This document shows, piece by piece, positions 42,172 through 52,730 of a stretch of DNA of 64,000 nt. The position numbers and the translations under genes are program-made. The stretch is taken from assembly GCF_023156535.1 (NCBI RefSeq), contig NZ_JALNMH010000015.1:20715-84714 (forward strand), written 5' to 3'. Under the pieces are notes generated by a model that did not search any database, was not told the origin of the DNA, and worked only from the letters and a program-made list of their open reading frames with translations. How positions within the stretch are numbered: position 1 is the first letter of the stretch; every line of letters begins with the position of its first letter. The stretch is from Pseudomarimonas salicorniae (GTDB lineage: Bacteria > Pseudomonadota > Gammaproteobacteria > Xanthomonadales > Xanthomonadaceae).

Positions 42172-43223
42172 CAGCGGAACTCCTTGATATGGGAAACCAG
42201 GCGGCGGACCGGCGCCGGCAGGCCGAGCTCGAGCAGCTCGCTGCGGGTGATCCAGCGCGTGGCGGGATTATCGCCGATGCGCGGGGCGCTCCGACCGGGC
42301 AGGTCGAAGCGCAGCGGATGGATGCGCAGGCGGTAGTGGGTGAAGGCGTGTTCGACGGGTTCGAGCGGGCGACCATCGTCCCGGGCGCCGAGGCTCACGG
42401 CGAAGTCGCGGGCGGCCTCGGCGGCCTCGAACTGGGGCAGGGACCATAGCCCCTGCCAGACGCCGCTGCCCTCGCGGCGCTGCAGCAGCAGCCGGCCGTC
42501 CGGGTCGCAGAGCACCAGCATGCTGCACTCGCGCTGCGGGACCTCGCGCCGCGGTCGGGGCGTCGGCAGGCTGTCCACGCGGCTGCTGAGCCGCGCCTCG
42601 CAGTCATCTGAGAACGGGCAGATCGCGCAGGCCGGGCGGGCCCGGCTGCACAGGGTGGCGCCGAAGTCCATGATCGCCTGGGTGTAGTCGGCGCAGCGCT
42701 CGTCGGGCATCAATGAGGCGGCGAGGGTCCACAGCTGCTGCTCGATGCGCCGCTCGCCTGGCCAGCCCTCGATGCCGAACAGGCGACAGAGCACGCGTTT
42801 GACGTTTCCGTCGAGGATGGCGTCCGGGCGGCCGAAGGCCTGTGCACGGATCGCCGCCGCCGTGCTGCGGCCGATGCCCGGCAGCGCCTGCAGCGCTTCG
42901 AGATCGTCCGGTAGTGAACCCTCATGTTCAGTCGCGCAGCGCTTGGCCGCGGCGCGCAGGTTGCGGGCGCGGCTGTAGTAGCCGAGCCCCGACCACAGCG
43001 CCAGCACAGTGTCCTCGTTGGCCGCGGCCAGCAAGGGCAGGGTGGGCAGGGCGTCCACGAAGCGCTGGAAGTAGGGAATGACGGTGGCGACCTGGGTCTG
43101 CTGCAGCATGATCTCGGCCACCCAGACCCGGTAGGGGCTGCGCGGGTGCTGCCAGGGCAGGTCATGGCGGCCGTGGCGCTCGAACCAGTCGAGCAGGCGC
43201 GGGGCGAACTCAGCGTGCTCCAT
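42171..43223 (-). CDS. mutY: A/G-specific adenine glycosylase
   Basis: MutY, 350 residues, removes adenine mispaired with 8-oxoguanine. The HhH-GPD domain has the catalytic Glu in [17 protein letters not shown], the hairpin [12 protein letters not shown] and catalytic Asp in [13 protein letters not shown] [4Fe-4S] cluster (C-x6-C-x2-C-x5-C) ends it near residue 205, and a C-terminal Nudix-like domain recognises 8-oxoG. The ATG at 43223 lies 14 bases inside the end of the AsmA-like gene, so translation is coupled; yggX follows. Confidence 0.96.
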   Translation of the reverse strand: MEHAEFAPRLLDWFERHGRHDLPWQHPRSPYRVWVAEIMLQQTQVATVIPYFQRFVDALPTLPLLAAANEDTVLALWSGLGYYSRARNLRAAAKRCATEHEGSLPDDLEALQALPGIGRSTAAAIRAQAFGRPDAILDGNVKRVLCRLFGIEGWPGERRIEQQLWTLAASLMPDERCADYTQAIMDFGATLCSRARPACAICPFSDDCEARLSSRVDSLPTPRPRREVPQRECSMLVLCDPDGRLLLQRREGSGVWQGLWSLPQFEAAEAARDFAVSLGARDDGRPLEPVEHAFTHYRLRIHPLRFDLPGRSAPRIGDNPATRWITRSELLELGLPAPVRRLVSHIKEFR

Positions 43224-44292
43224 CGACTCCGTGCCGCAGCTGCAGGCCTTCGATGCGCACGCCTTCGACCTCGATCTGGTCGATGGCCAGCTCGGCCTCG
43301 CCGGGCAGTGGGGCGAACCAGTCGCCGGCTTCGAGCCAGGCGGCGAACTCCTCCGGCTGCATGGCGATGCGCGCACTGCGACCGGGGCCGGCCAGCCACA
43401 GCCTGAGCGCAGATTCGGAATCGCCCGGGGCCCAATGCAGCTCGACGTCGAGATTGGCGAGCTGGCCGCTTGCCGGGTCGGGCAGCGCCGGCCAGCTGGC
43501 CGGCCAGCCGATCAGCCTGCCTAGCAGGCGGAGGCGAGCTTGCGACCATTCGGGCAGGGCGAGGGTAGCCTCGGAGGCTTGCAGCAGGGGCTCCTCGGCG
43601 CCGCCGAACTCAAGCCTGCGGATGCCCCATTCGAGCGCGCCGCCGGTCGGGTTTGCGGCAAGCAGGGACAGCCGCAGCGGCAGCCCCTCGCTTTCGTCCG
43701 CGTCATCAACGATGCCCTCGGCCGCGTCCTCGCCGATGAGGAGCCGGGCGGCGAGGTCGATCTCCAAATCGGCGGCCGGGTCGAGCAGGTGGGCCAGCTG
43801 CAGTTCGATCGCTTCCAAGGACCAGCCCTCGTCGACCAATCGGCCGTCGCTGATCTCGAGGCTGGCGATGGCCGGCAGCCAGGGCTTGCCGGGCGGATCC
43901 GTCGCCCGGGCGCTGCGCCGGGCGAGGGTGGTGAGATCGATCACGGGCCTGTGCAGGGCCACAGCGTCGATCTCGACCTCGCCACCGAGGCTGGACAGCG
44001 GCAGGTAAAGCGCTACGTGCTCTGCGCTGGCCAGCAGAACGCGCGGCATCGCCGGGTCGCGCACCTCGAGCCCGACAAGCTGCAGGTGCAGGCGCGGCCA
44101 GATGCCAAGGCGCGGCGGCCCCGAGACCTCAAGGTCAAGCCCGCTTGCGGCCTCGGCGCGCTCCAGCAGGAAGCGGCCAAGGCGCTCCGGCTGGATGATC
44201 CAGCGCAGCAGGCTGAGCAGGGCCACGGCCAGGACGGCGATGCCGAAGGGCCATACCCACCAGCGTCCCTTGGGCTTAGGCGCCGGCTTCAC
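43210..44292 (-). CDS. AsmA-like membrane-anchored protein
   Basis: A 360-residue protein with a single N-terminal membrane helix (WPFGIAVLAVALLSLLRWII) and an AsmA N-terminal region (LERAEAASGLDLEVSGPPRL, then VEIDAVALHRPVIDL) of repeated beta strands facing the periplasm. AsmA-like proteins form hydrophobic grooves that move phospholipids to the outer membrane. This one is short compared with AsmA (617). It sits between ftsY (12-base gap) and mutY (14-base overlap), as in several gammaproteobacteria. Confidence 0.85.
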   Translation of the reverse strand: MKPAPKPKGRWWVWPFGIAVLAVALLSLLRWIIQPERLGRFLLERAEAASGLDLEVSGPPRLGIWPRLHLQLVGLEVRDPAMPRVLLASAEHVALYLPLSSLGGEVEIDAVALHRPVIDLTTLARRSARATDPPGKPWLPAIASLEISDGRLVDEGWSLEAIELQLAHLLDPAADLEIDLAARLLIGEDAAEGIVDDADESEGLPLRLSLLAANPTGGALEWGIRRLEFGGAEEPLLQASEATLALPEWSQARLRLLGRLIGWPASWPALPDPASGQLANLDVELHWAPGDSESALRLWLAGPGRSARIAMQPEEFAAWLEAGDWFAPLPGEAELAIDQIEVEGVRIEGLQLRHGVDGAR

Positions 44293-44304
44293 CGCGCATC
44301 CTGC

Positions 44305-45366
44305 TCAGCGGGACAGCGTGTGTGGCAGCAGGGCGTCGACAAAGGCGTCGGGGTCGAACACGCGCAGGTCGTGGACCTTTTCGCCCAGCCCGACGTAGCG
44401 GATCGGCAGGCCGAATTCGCGGGCCAGGGCGAACACCACGCCGCCCTTGGCCGTGCCGTCGAGCTTGGTGACCACAAGGCCGGTGACCTGCACCGCCCGG
44501 CTGAACTGGCGAACCTGGTTCACGGCGTTCTGCCCGGTGGTGCCGTCGATCACCAGCAGCACCTCGTGCGGGGCCTCGGCATCAAGCTTCTTCATGACGC
44601 GGACGACCTTGGACAGCTCGTCCATCAGTCCGCCCTGGGTATGCAGGCGTCCGGCGGTGTCCGCGATCAGCAGGTCGCCGCCGCGGGCCTTGGCAGCCTG
44701 CAGGGCGGAGAAGATCACCGAAGCGGAGTCGGCGCCCTGGCCCTGGGCGACCACCGGGACCTGGTTGCGCTCGCCCCACTGCTGCAGCTGCGCCACGGCC
44801 GCGGCGCGGAAGGTATCGCCGGCGGCCAGCATGACCTGCTTGCGCTCGTCGGCAAAGCGACGCGCCAGCTTGCCGATGGTGGTGGTCTTGCCGACGCCGT
44901 TGACGCCGACGGTGAGGATGACGAAGGGCTTCGGCCCGGCGTCGACGTTCAGCGGCTGGGCCACCGGGCGCAGCATGCCGACCAGCAGGCCGCGCAGGCG
45001 TTCGAGCAGGGCGCCGGTGTCCTCGGCTTCCTTGCGCTCGATGGCACGGCGCAGGTCGGCGACCACGGCCTCGGTGGCGGCCACGCCCATGTCCGAGGTG
45101 AGCAGGGCGGTCTCGATCTCGTCGAGCAGGTCCGGGTCGATCTCGGCCTGGCGCTTGAACAGGCCGCCGAAGCTGCGCGCCAGCGCGCTGCCGCCCAGGC
45201 GGTCACGCCAGCTCGCCCTGGATTCGGCGCCTGCGGGTGGCGGGGTGGCGATGTCGGAATCGGGCGTGGACGCGGACTCGGCCGGCGCCTGCGGCGCTGC
45301 GGGCTGGGTTTCCGGCGCGTTGTTCTGCTCGCCCTGGACCGGCTTTTTCTTGAAGATGTTGAACAT
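44305..45366 (-). CDS. ftsY: signal recognition particle receptor
   Basis: FtsY, 353 residues, brings ribosome-SRP complexes to the Sec translocon. N-terminal acidic/Pro-rich linker (about residues 1-55), four-helix N domain, then the GTPase: G1 GVNGVGKTTTIGKLA, insertion-box AAGDTFRAAA, G3 DTAGRLHTQ, G4 TKLDGTAKGG. Length typical. Divergent from rsmD with 27 bases between starts, the usual rsmD/ftsY pairing. Confidence 0.97.
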   Translation of the reverse strand: MFNIFKKKPVQGEQNNAPETQPAAPQAPAESASTPDSDIATPPPAGAESRASWRDRLGGSALARSFGGLFKRQAEIDPDLLDEIETALLTSDMGVAATEAVVADLRRAIERKEAEDTGALLERLRGLLVGMLRPVAQPLNVDAGPKPFVILTVGVNGVGKTTTIGKLARRFADERKQVMLAAGDTFRAAAVAQLQQWGERNQVPVVAQGQGADSASVIFSALQAAKARGGDLLIADTAGRLHTQGGLMDELSKVVRVMKKLDAEAPHEVLLVIDGTTGQNAVNQVRQFSRAVQVTGLVVTKLDGTAKGGVVFALAREFGLPIRYVGLGEKVHDLRVFDPDAFVDALLPHTLSR

Positions 45367-45393
45367 CGTGGACAGCAGATCGGCGGGGGCGGA

Positions 45394-46561
<1,168 letters not shown>

Positions 46562-46587
46562 ATTCCCCCATACCATTGGAAGACACC

Positions 46588-47082
46588 ATGAAAGCCATCC
46601 TGCGCAGCATCCTGATCGCCTCCGCCGTCCTCGCCGTCGCCGCCTGCGGCAAGCAGGAGGAAGCCCCGAAGAAGGCCGAGGCGCCCCAGGTGCTGACTGC
46701 CCCGACCGACGGCAACGAGCAGAACTGGAAGCTCTACCTCGCCGGTGTGGTGAAGCAGAACATGGAGGGCATCCGCAACAGCCCGTTCATGTACTACCTG
46801 CCGCCGTCCACCGTGGAGGGCTTCGAGGACCAGTACCTGCGCCAGCTGGACAACGTCTCCGACACCATCGCCCGCACCGTCCTGCCCGGCAACATGCTGG
46901 CCTTCGGCTCGCCCGAGTCGGCCCGGATGGGCGACCTGATCGTCGAGGCCTTCAAGAACGCCGACGCCGGTTCGTTCAAGGGCGTGAAGGTGCTGTACAT
47001 CGGCAAGGCCGAGGACGAGGCGCGGGTGCGTGAGGCGGTGGAGCCGTCCGGCGCCGACTTCATCTTCGTCGAAGCCAAGTAA
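46588..47082 (+). CDS. hypothetical lipoprotein
   Basis: A 164-residue protein with a lipoprotein signal (ILIASAVLAVAAC, Cys at about residue 20) then a Lys/Glu/Ala-rich linker and a mostly helical domain (WKLYLAGVVKQNMEGIRNSP, then GMLAF-like and KVLYIGKAEDEARVREA strand-helix). I do not recognise the family; similar proteins are found in Lysobacterales. It lies 26 bases after coaD with GGAAGAC before the ATG, and 42 bases before the ferredoxin gene. Confidence 0.8.
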   Translation: MKAILRSILIASAVLAVAACGKQEEAPKKAEAPQVLTAPTDGNEQNWKLYLAGVVKQNMEGIRNSPFMYYLPPSTVEGFEDQYLRQLDNVSDTIARTVLPGNMLAFGSPESARMGDLIVEAFKNADAGSFKGVKVLYIGKAEDEARVREAVEPSGADFIFVEAK

Positions 47083-47124
47083 GGAGCAAGGCGCGCGCCG
47101 CCCCGGCGGCGGGCGCCATCCCGC

Positions 47125-47379
47125 ATGGCACTGCTGATCAACGATCTCTGCATCAACTGCGACGTCTGCGCCCCGGCCTGTCCGAACACGGCGATCTACC
47201 AGGGCGAGACCATCTACGAGATCGATCCGGCGCGCTGCACCGAGTGCGTCGGGCACTTCGACGAGCCGCAGTGCCAGGTGGTCTGCCCGGTCGAGTGCAT
47301 CGACCTCGATCCGGCGCATGCCGAAACCCGTGAGCAGCTGGCCGCCAAGGCGGCACGGCTGGGCAAGGAGGCTGCATGA
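47125..47379 (+). CDS. yfhL: YfhL family 4Fe-4S ferredoxin
   Basis: An 84-residue 2[4Fe-4S] ferredoxin: CINCDVCAPACPN and CTECVGHFDEPQCQVVCP, with an eight-residue insertion between Cys of the second cluster as in Allochromatium-type/YfhL ferredoxins, and a short C-terminal helix. These have very low potentials and often sit beside coaD. ggt starts inside its stop (ATGA), so the two are coupled. Confidence 0.95.
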   Translation: MALLINDLCINCDVCAPACPNTAIYQGETIYEIDPARCTECVGHFDEPQCQVVCPVECIDLDPAHAETREQLAAKAARLGKEAA

Positions 47380-49082
47380 GCGTGATGGTCCGCTTCGCCC
47401 TGCTGGGCGTGGTCTGGCTGGCCGGGGTTGCCGGCGCTGGCGAGTTGCCGAAACAGGCGGTCGTGGCCAGCGCCAATGCGCAGGCCACCGATGCCGGCCT
47501 CGAGGTCCTCGCCGCCGGAGGCAATGCCTTCGACGCCGCGGTCGCGGTCAGTGCCACGCTGGGTCTGGTCGAGCCGGAAAGCTCGGGACTTGGCGGCGGC
47601 GGATTCTTCCTCTTGCACCTGGCCAAGGAGGACCGGCAGGTCTTCGTTGACGCCCGCGAGCGGGCGCCCCTGGCCGCCACCCGCGACATGTACCTCGATG
47701 CGGACGGCAAGCCGCAGCGGGTCAAGGCTGTGGATGGCGCCCTGGCCGCCGGCATACCCGGGCTGCCCGCTGGTCTCGTCCATCTGGCCGACAAGTACGG
47801 CAAGCTGCCGCTCTCGCGCAGCCTGGCCCCGGCCATCCGGCTGGCGAAGGAGGGCTGGGTGTTCGGCCGCAAGAACGCCAGCATGATGGGCTGGCGTCGG
47901 CTGTCGCTCAGCGCGGATCCCGGTGCTTCGGCGCTGTTCCTGGTCGATGGGGCGACCCCGGCCGAGGGCACCCGGATGCGCAATCCGGACTACGCCCGCA
48001 CCCTCGAGCGGCTTGCCAGCGAGGGCCGGGACGGCTTCTATCGCGGGGAGCTGGCCGCGAAGCTGGTGGCCGGCGTGCGTGAGCGCGGCGGCATCTGGTC
48101 CGAGCAGGACCTGGTCGATTACCGGGTGGTCGAGCGCAAGCCGCTGCGCCTGCAGCATCGGGGCTACCGGATCGTCACCGCGCCGCCGCCCTCCAGCGGG
48201 GGCATCGCGCTGGCGCAGACGCTGCAGATCCTGGAAGGCCTGCCCTACACCGAGGCCGATTCTGTTCAGAAGCTGCACTGGCTGACCGAGGCGCTGCGCC
48301 GCGCCTACCGCGATCGCGCGATCTACCTCGGCGACCCGGATTTCGTCGAGGTGCCGGTCGAGATGCTGATGTCGCCGCATTACGCCGCCGGGCTGCGCGC
48401 CTCGATCCACCCCGACAGGGCCACGCCCAGCGCCATGCTGCCCGGCGTCGGCGACTCGGAGAACGGGACGGACACCACGCATTTCTCGATCATCGACCGC
48501 GAGGGCAATCTCGCCGCGGTCACCCAGACCGTGAACCTGCCCTATGGCAACGCCATGGTCGTGCCCGGCACCGGGTTCCTGCTCAACAACGAGATGGACG
48601 ATTTCTCGGTCAAGACCGGCGTGCCGAATGCCTTTGGCCTGGTCGGCGACGATGCCAATGCCATCGAGCCGGGCAAACGGCCGCTGTCCTCGATGACGCC
48701 CAGCTTCCTGATCGGACCCGAGAAGACCGCCGTGCTCGGCACGCCGGGCGGCAGCCGGATCATCAGCATGGTGCTGATCGGCCTGATGGCGCTGATGGAC
48801 GGGCAGACCGCCCAGCAAGCAGCCGCCATGCCGCGTGTCCATCATCAGTACCTTCCCGATGTGCTGTCCTACGAGGAGGGCGCGCTGGACGAGGCCACGG
48901 TCGGCGCCCTGCGCGAGCGCGGTTTCACCGTCGAGGCGGGTCGCAACAGCTGGGGCAACATGCACGTGGCGCGCTGGAACCGGATCACCGGTGAGGTCGA
49001 CGCCGGCAGCGATCCACGCTGGGGGGATGTTGGCAAGGCCGCCACCGGGGTCGGCGAGGACGAAGGCAGCATCTTCCGATAG
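47376..49082 (+). CDS. ggt: gamma-glutamyltransferase
   Basis: A periplasmic gamma-glutamyltranspeptidase of 568 residues: signal peptide (about residues 1-21), then large-subunit motifs ATDAGLEVLAAGGNAFDAAV and the small subunit beginning at the autocatalytic Thr of GTDTTHFSIID (near residue 370). FLLNNEMDDFS and LGTPGGSRI are conserved. The enzyme hydrolyses or transfers gamma-glutamyl groups from glutathione. The proenzyme cleaves itself before the nucleophile Thr. Confidence 0.95.
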   Translation: MSVMVRFALLGVVWLAGVAGAGELPKQAVVASANAQATDAGLEVLAAGGNAFDAAVAVSATLGLVEPESSGLGGGGFFLLHLAKEDRQVFVDARERAPLAATRDMYLDADGKPQRVKAVDGALAAGIPGLPAGLVHLADKYGKLPLSRSLAPAIRLAKEGWVFGRKNASMMGWRRLSLSADPGASALFLVDGATPAEGTRMRNPDYARTLERLASEGRDGFYRGELAAKLVAGVRERGGIWSEQDLVDYRVVERKPLRLQHRGYRIVTAPPPSSGGIALAQTLQILEGLPYTEADSVQKLHWLTEALRRAYRDRAIYLGDPDFVEVPVEMLMSPHYAAGLRASIHPDRATPSAMLPGVGDSENGTDTTHFSIIDREGNLAAVTQTVNLPYGNAMVVPGTGFLLNNEMDDFSVKTGVPNAFGLVGDDANAIEPGKRPLSSMTPSFLIGPEKTAVLGTPGGSRIISMVLIGLMALMDGQTAQQAAAMPRVHHQYLPDVLSYEEGALDEATVGALRERGFTVEAGRNSWGNMHVARWNRITGEVDAGSDPRWGDVGKAATGVGEDEGSIFR

Positions 49083-49140
49083 ATCCACGCGACCCCGGCC
49101 GGGCGCCGGGGCGTCGCGCAGAACGCAGTAGGAGGAGTCG

Positions 49141-49566
49141 ATGAAGCATTTGCAGTGGACGATCGCGCTGGGCCTGTCCGCCCTGATCGGCGCGGCGCAG
49201 GCCGCCACCTTCGGCGAGCAGGTGCCGCTTGGCAAACCGCTTCCGCTGGGCGACGCGCTGAAGGCGCCGCCCGAGGGAAACACCCTGTTCAGCGGCCGGG
49301 TGGTCGAGGTCTGCCAGAAGAAAGGTTGCTGGGCCATGCTCGAGGACGAAGGCCGCGCCGTGCGCCTGATGATGCACGAGCACGCCTTCTCGGTGCCCCA
49401 GGACTACCGCGGCCCCGCCGTGGTCTGGGGTGTGATGGAAGAGGTGGAGATGTCGGAGTCGATGGCCAGGCACCTGGCCGAGGACGCCGGGCGCAGCGAG
49501 CCGGTCGAGCGCCGCGAGTACCGCATCGACACGCTCGGGATCCGTCTCACCGGCGAGGGTGGCTGA
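49141..49566 (+). CDS. DUF4920 family exported protein
   Basis: A 141-residue exported protein: signal peptide (ALGLSALIGAAQA, about residues 8-21), then a small beta-barrel (OB-like) domain with the characteristic GRVVEVCQKKGCWAMLEDEG and VPQDYRGPAVVWGVMEE. DUF4920 members bear a conserved Cys pair (VCQKKGCW) and are thought to bind metal or heme; function unproven. Strong TAGGAGGAG site before the ATG. Its stop overlaps the next gene by 8 bases. Confidence 0.85.
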   Translation: MKHLQWTIALGLSALIGAAQAATFGEQVPLGKPLPLGDALKAPPEGNTLFSGRVVEVCQKKGCWAMLEDEGRAVRLMMHEHAFSVPQDYRGPAVVWGVMEEVEMSESMARHLAEDAGRSEPVERREYRIDTLGIRLTGEGG

Positions 49567-50740
49567 GGTGCCGGTCGAGAGGGTTCAGCGCGAGGGCTGG
49601 TTCTCGCGCCTCGCGAAGGCAGTCGCAGGCATCCTGTTCGGCCTGCTGATGATTGGAGGCGCCGGCGTCCTGCAGTTCTGGAACGAGGGCCGCACGCTGC
49701 GGCAGCAGCAGATGCTCGAGGCAGGCCGCGAGGAGGTCGTGTCCGTGCCTGCCGCCTCGGTCACGGAGTATGGCGGCCGCCTGGTCCACGTCAGCGACGA
49801 GCTGGCGGCCGAAGGCCAGCGCCTCGACCCCGATTTCAACCAGGTCGCCGAGGGCCTCGGCCTGCGCCGCAAGGTCGAGATGTACCAGTGGCGTGAGCGC
49901 AAGGAGCGTCGGGAGGAAACCTCGGTCGGCGGAAGCAAGACCACCCGCACGATCTACCACTACGAGCGCGACTGGGACGATGACCTGATCGACAGCGCGG
50001 ATTTCGCCGAGCCAGAGGGGCATCGCAATCCGACCTCGATGCCGTTTCCCTCGCGTGAATGGCGCGCCGAGAGCGTCAGCCTCGGCGCGGTCCCGCTAAC
50101 CCCCGAGGTGGTCGCCGAGGTGGATGGCTGGCGGCCGATGGCGGTCCAGCCCGAACGCCTTCCGGCCAACCTCGCTGCCACCTTCGGCGTCGATGATGGT
50201 GCGCTGAGCACGGTGCAGGGCGCGCCCGAGGTGGGTGACGTGCGCATCCGCTTTTTCCGCTTGCCCGAGGGGCCGCTCAGCGTCGTGGCGCGGGCTGGCA
50301 GCGGCGGACTGGAAGGCGACCCGCGGGAGCAGGGCACCCTGCTGCTCGTCGAGCGCGGAACCCACTCCGCCGATGCGCTCTTCGACATGGCCGAAAGCCG
50401 CAACGCCGGCATCGGCTGGCTGATCCGTATGGCCGGTTTCGTGCTGATGTGGGTCGGTTTCACCCTGGTGCTGGCACCGCTCGCGGTGTTTGCCGACATC
50501 ATCCCGGCCTTCGGCCAGATCACCCGCTGGATCAGCGCCCTGATCGGCGGAGTGCTCGCCGCCCTGATCAGTTTCGTGGCCATTGCCTCCGGCTGGCTCT
50601 ACCACCGGCCCTGGCTGCTCGGGCTGATGCTGATCGCCATCGCTGCGGGGCTTGGCTGGTTGCTGATGCGCGGCAGGAAGGCACAGCCCGCGGCGCCGCG
50701 CTCTGTGCCTCCACCCCCGCCGCCCCCTCCGCCTGCCTGA
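49559..50740 (+). CDS. TMEM43 family membrane protein
   Basis: A 393-residue homologue of TMEM43/LUMA: an N-terminal helix (GILFGLLMIGGAGVLQFWNE), a large extracytoplasmic region with EMYQWRERKERR and TRTIYHYERDWDD, then three helices near the end and a run of Pro. The eukaryotic protein organises inner-nuclear-membrane complexes; bacterial function is unknown. The GTG at 49559 overlaps the DUF4920 stop; GTG at 49568 is a close alternative. Confidence 0.83.
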   Translation: MAEVPVERVQREGWFSRLAKAVAGILFGLLMIGGAGVLQFWNEGRTLRQQQMLEAGREEVVSVPAASVTEYGGRLVHVSDELAAEGQRLDPDFNQVAEGLGLRRKVEMYQWRERKERREETSVGGSKTTRTIYHYERDWDDDLIDSADFAEPEGHRNPTSMPFPSREWRAESVSLGAVPLTPEVVAEVDGWRPMAVQPERLPANLAATFGVDDGALSTVQGAPEVGDVRIRFFRLPEGPLSVVARAGSGGLEGDPREQGTLLLVERGTHSADALFDMAESRNAGIGWLIRMAGFVLMWVGFTLVLAPLAVFADIIPAFGQITRWISALIGGVLAALISFVAIASGWLYHRPWLLGLMLIAIAAGLGWLLMRGRKAQPAAPRSVPPPPPPPPPA

Positions 50741-50753
50741 GCTGCACCGAACC

Positions 50754-52151
50754 GTGAGTCGAAACAATGCTTCCCGCCCGGCGCCCTCGCGCCGGGCCTT
50801 CCTCCGTGGCGCGCTGGCCGCCGGTGGCCTCGGTCTTTCCGCTGCACCATTGACCCGACTTTTCGCCCGCTCGATGGCCAGTCGCGTGGTGCCGGGCTAT
50901 GGGCCGCTGCGCCCGGTCGCTGATGAGGTGACCGGCCTTGAGCTGCTCAGCCTGCCCGAGGGCTTCCGCTACCGCAGCTTCAGCTGGGCCGGCGAAGCGC
51001 TTGCCGATGGAACGCCCTGTCCAGGGCGTCACGACGGCATGGGCGTAGTCGCCGTCGAGGGTGAGGTCGTTACCCTGGTGCGCAATCACGAGCAGACGGC
51101 GCTCACCGGTGCCTTCGGCCACGCGGAGTGTCACTACGATCCGGCCTGCAGCGGCGGCACCACGACCCTGCGCTATGACCTTGCCAAGGGAGAAGTGGTG
51201 GAGGCCTGGGCCTCGCTGTCGGGCACCATGCAGAACTGCGCCGGCGGCGTCACGCCGTGGAACAGCTGGCTAAGCTGCGAGGAGTTCGTGGTCAACGCGG
51301 GCGCCCTGCCGGACAGCGCGCCCGCCCGGTTCGAGCGGGATCACGGCTTCGTCTTCGAGGTCCCGGCGAGCGGTCGCTCGAAGGCCGTGGCGCTGCGCGA
51401 CATGGGCCAGTTCCGCCATGAGGCTGCCAGCGTCCACGCGCCCAGCGGGGACGTCTACCTGACCGAGGACCTCGAACCCAGCGCTGGTTTCTATCGCTTC
51501 GTGCCCCGCGAACCGGGCCGGCTGCAGGCGGGCGGCGCACTCTACATGCTGCGCGCCAGGGGCCATCGGGATCTTCGAACAGGCCTGCGCCCGGGTCAGC
51601 GCCTGGCCGTGGAGTGGGTGCCGATCGAGCACCCCGACCGCGGCTTCGACGCCCAGCGCAAGAGCATCTCCGGCGTGCACGATCAGGGGCTCGCCGCCGG
51701 AGCCAGCCGGTTCACGCGACTGGAGGGCTGCATCGCCACCGACCAGGGCGTCTACTTCACCGCGACCAATGGTGGCGACGAGGCCGCCGGCCAGGTGTTC
51801 TGCTATCACCCGGAGAGCCAGGAGCTGAGCCTGGTGTTCGAGTCCAGCCCCGACTCGATGCTCCACTATCCCGACAATGTCTGCCTCAGCCCGCGGGGCG
51901 GCCTGGTGATCTGCCAGGACAGCCCCGAGCGGGTCCAGCATCTCCACGGGCTCACTCCGGACGGCGGGCTGTTCCGCTTCGCCGGCAATCAAGCAAGGCT
52001 CGATGGATTCCGCGGGTTCACGGGAGACTTCAGCGGCGCCGAATGGGCTGGCGCCTGTTTCTCCCCGGATGGCCGCTGGCTGTTCGCCAATCTCTACGCG
52101 CCGGGGATCAGCGTTGCGATCACCGGCCCCTGGCAGGAAGGACTCATCTGA
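50754..52151 (+). CDS. PhoX/DUF839-like exported phosphatase
   Basis: A 465-residue protein with a Tat signal (SRRAFLRGALAAGGLGLSAA) and a beta-propeller of the PhoX alkaline phosphatase family: HDGMGVVAVE, LVRNHEQT, CAGGVTPWNSWLSCEE, FRHEAASVH and YPDNVCLSPRGGLVICQD. PhoX cleaves phosphate monoesters with a calcium/iron cofactor. This one is shorter than classical PhoX (about 650) and some active-site residues could not be confirmed by eye. GTG start at 50754; overlaps the next gene by one base. Confidence 0.8.
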   Translation: MSRNNASRPAPSRRAFLRGALAAGGLGLSAAPLTRLFARSMASRVVPGYGPLRPVADEVTGLELLSLPEGFRYRSFSWAGEALADGTPCPGRHDGMGVVAVEGEVVTLVRNHEQTALTGAFGHAECHYDPACSGGTTTLRYDLAKGEVVEAWASLSGTMQNCAGGVTPWNSWLSCEEFVVNAGALPDSAPARFERDHGFVFEVPASGRSKAVALRDMGQFRHEAASVHAPSGDVYLTEDLEPSAGFYRFVPREPGRLQAGGALYMLRARGHRDLRTGLRPGQRLAVEWVPIEHPDRGFDAQRKSISGVHDQGLAAGASRFTRLEGCIATDQGVYFTATNGGDEAAGQVFCYHPESQELSLVFESSPDSMLHYPDNVCLSPRGGLVICQDSPERVQHLHGLTPDGGLFRFAGNQARLDGFRGFTGDFSGAEWAGACFSPDGRWLFANLYAPGISVAITGPWQEGLI

Positions 52152-52555
52152 TGACGGCGATCATGCTTCCGGTCACCTCGCTGTACGCAGCCCTGCTCGG
52201 CCAGCTGATCCTGGCGCTTGCGCTCAACGTGATCCGCCACCGCCGCCGGGCGGGTGTGGCCCTGGGCGATGGCGGTGATCGCCAGCTGATGCGCGCCATG
52301 CGCGCGCACGGCAATGCCATCGAAACCGTGCCGGTGCTGCTGATCCTGATGCTGCTGCTGGAGCTGGCCGCGTTTCCGACCGCCTGGCTGCACGGTCTCG
52401 GCGCGACCCTGCTGATCTCGCGCCTGCTGCACGCCGGCGGGCTGCTGCGGCGCAGCGGGCCTTCGCCTGGCCGCCTCTGGGGCATGGGGCTGAGCCTGCT
52501 GCTGGCCCTGCTGATGCCGCTGATGCTGATCTGGCACGTGGTGCTGGCCGGCTGA
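52151..52555 (+). CDS. MAPEG family membrane protein
   Basis: A 134-residue four-helix membrane protein (MAPEG family, related to glutathione transferases and eicosanoid enzymes). The conserved RAHGNAIETVPVLLIL motif is near residue 50. Bacterial members are poorly understood. The ATG shares a base with the preceding stop (TGATG), so it is co-translated with the PhoX-like gene. Confidence 0.85.
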   Translation: MTAIMLPVTSLYAALLGQLILALALNVIRHRRRAGVALGDGGDRQLMRAMRAHGNAIETVPVLLILMLLLELAAFPTAWLHGLGATLLISRLLHAGGLLRRSGPSPGRLWGMGLSLLLALLMPLMLIWHVVLAG

Positions 52556-52730
52556 GGGCGCAGACCCGAGCCTGGGCCGATCGAGGCTCCTCCGGCTGCG
52601 TCGGCAGGGCTCGGCACCTTCCGAGCCGTTCGGGCTGAGGTATCGAAGCCCGGGCGGCACCGCGCCGCTCAAGTTCCCGGCAGCCGGACGGCAACGCCCG
52701 GTCCGCCGGCCAGCGGGACAGGGCAGGGCC

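Noticed and set aside
43540..45393. Long plus-strand frame running into rsmD
   Set aside because: Antisense to asmA-like and ftsY; the real rsmD start at 45394 has a ribosome site and homology begins there.
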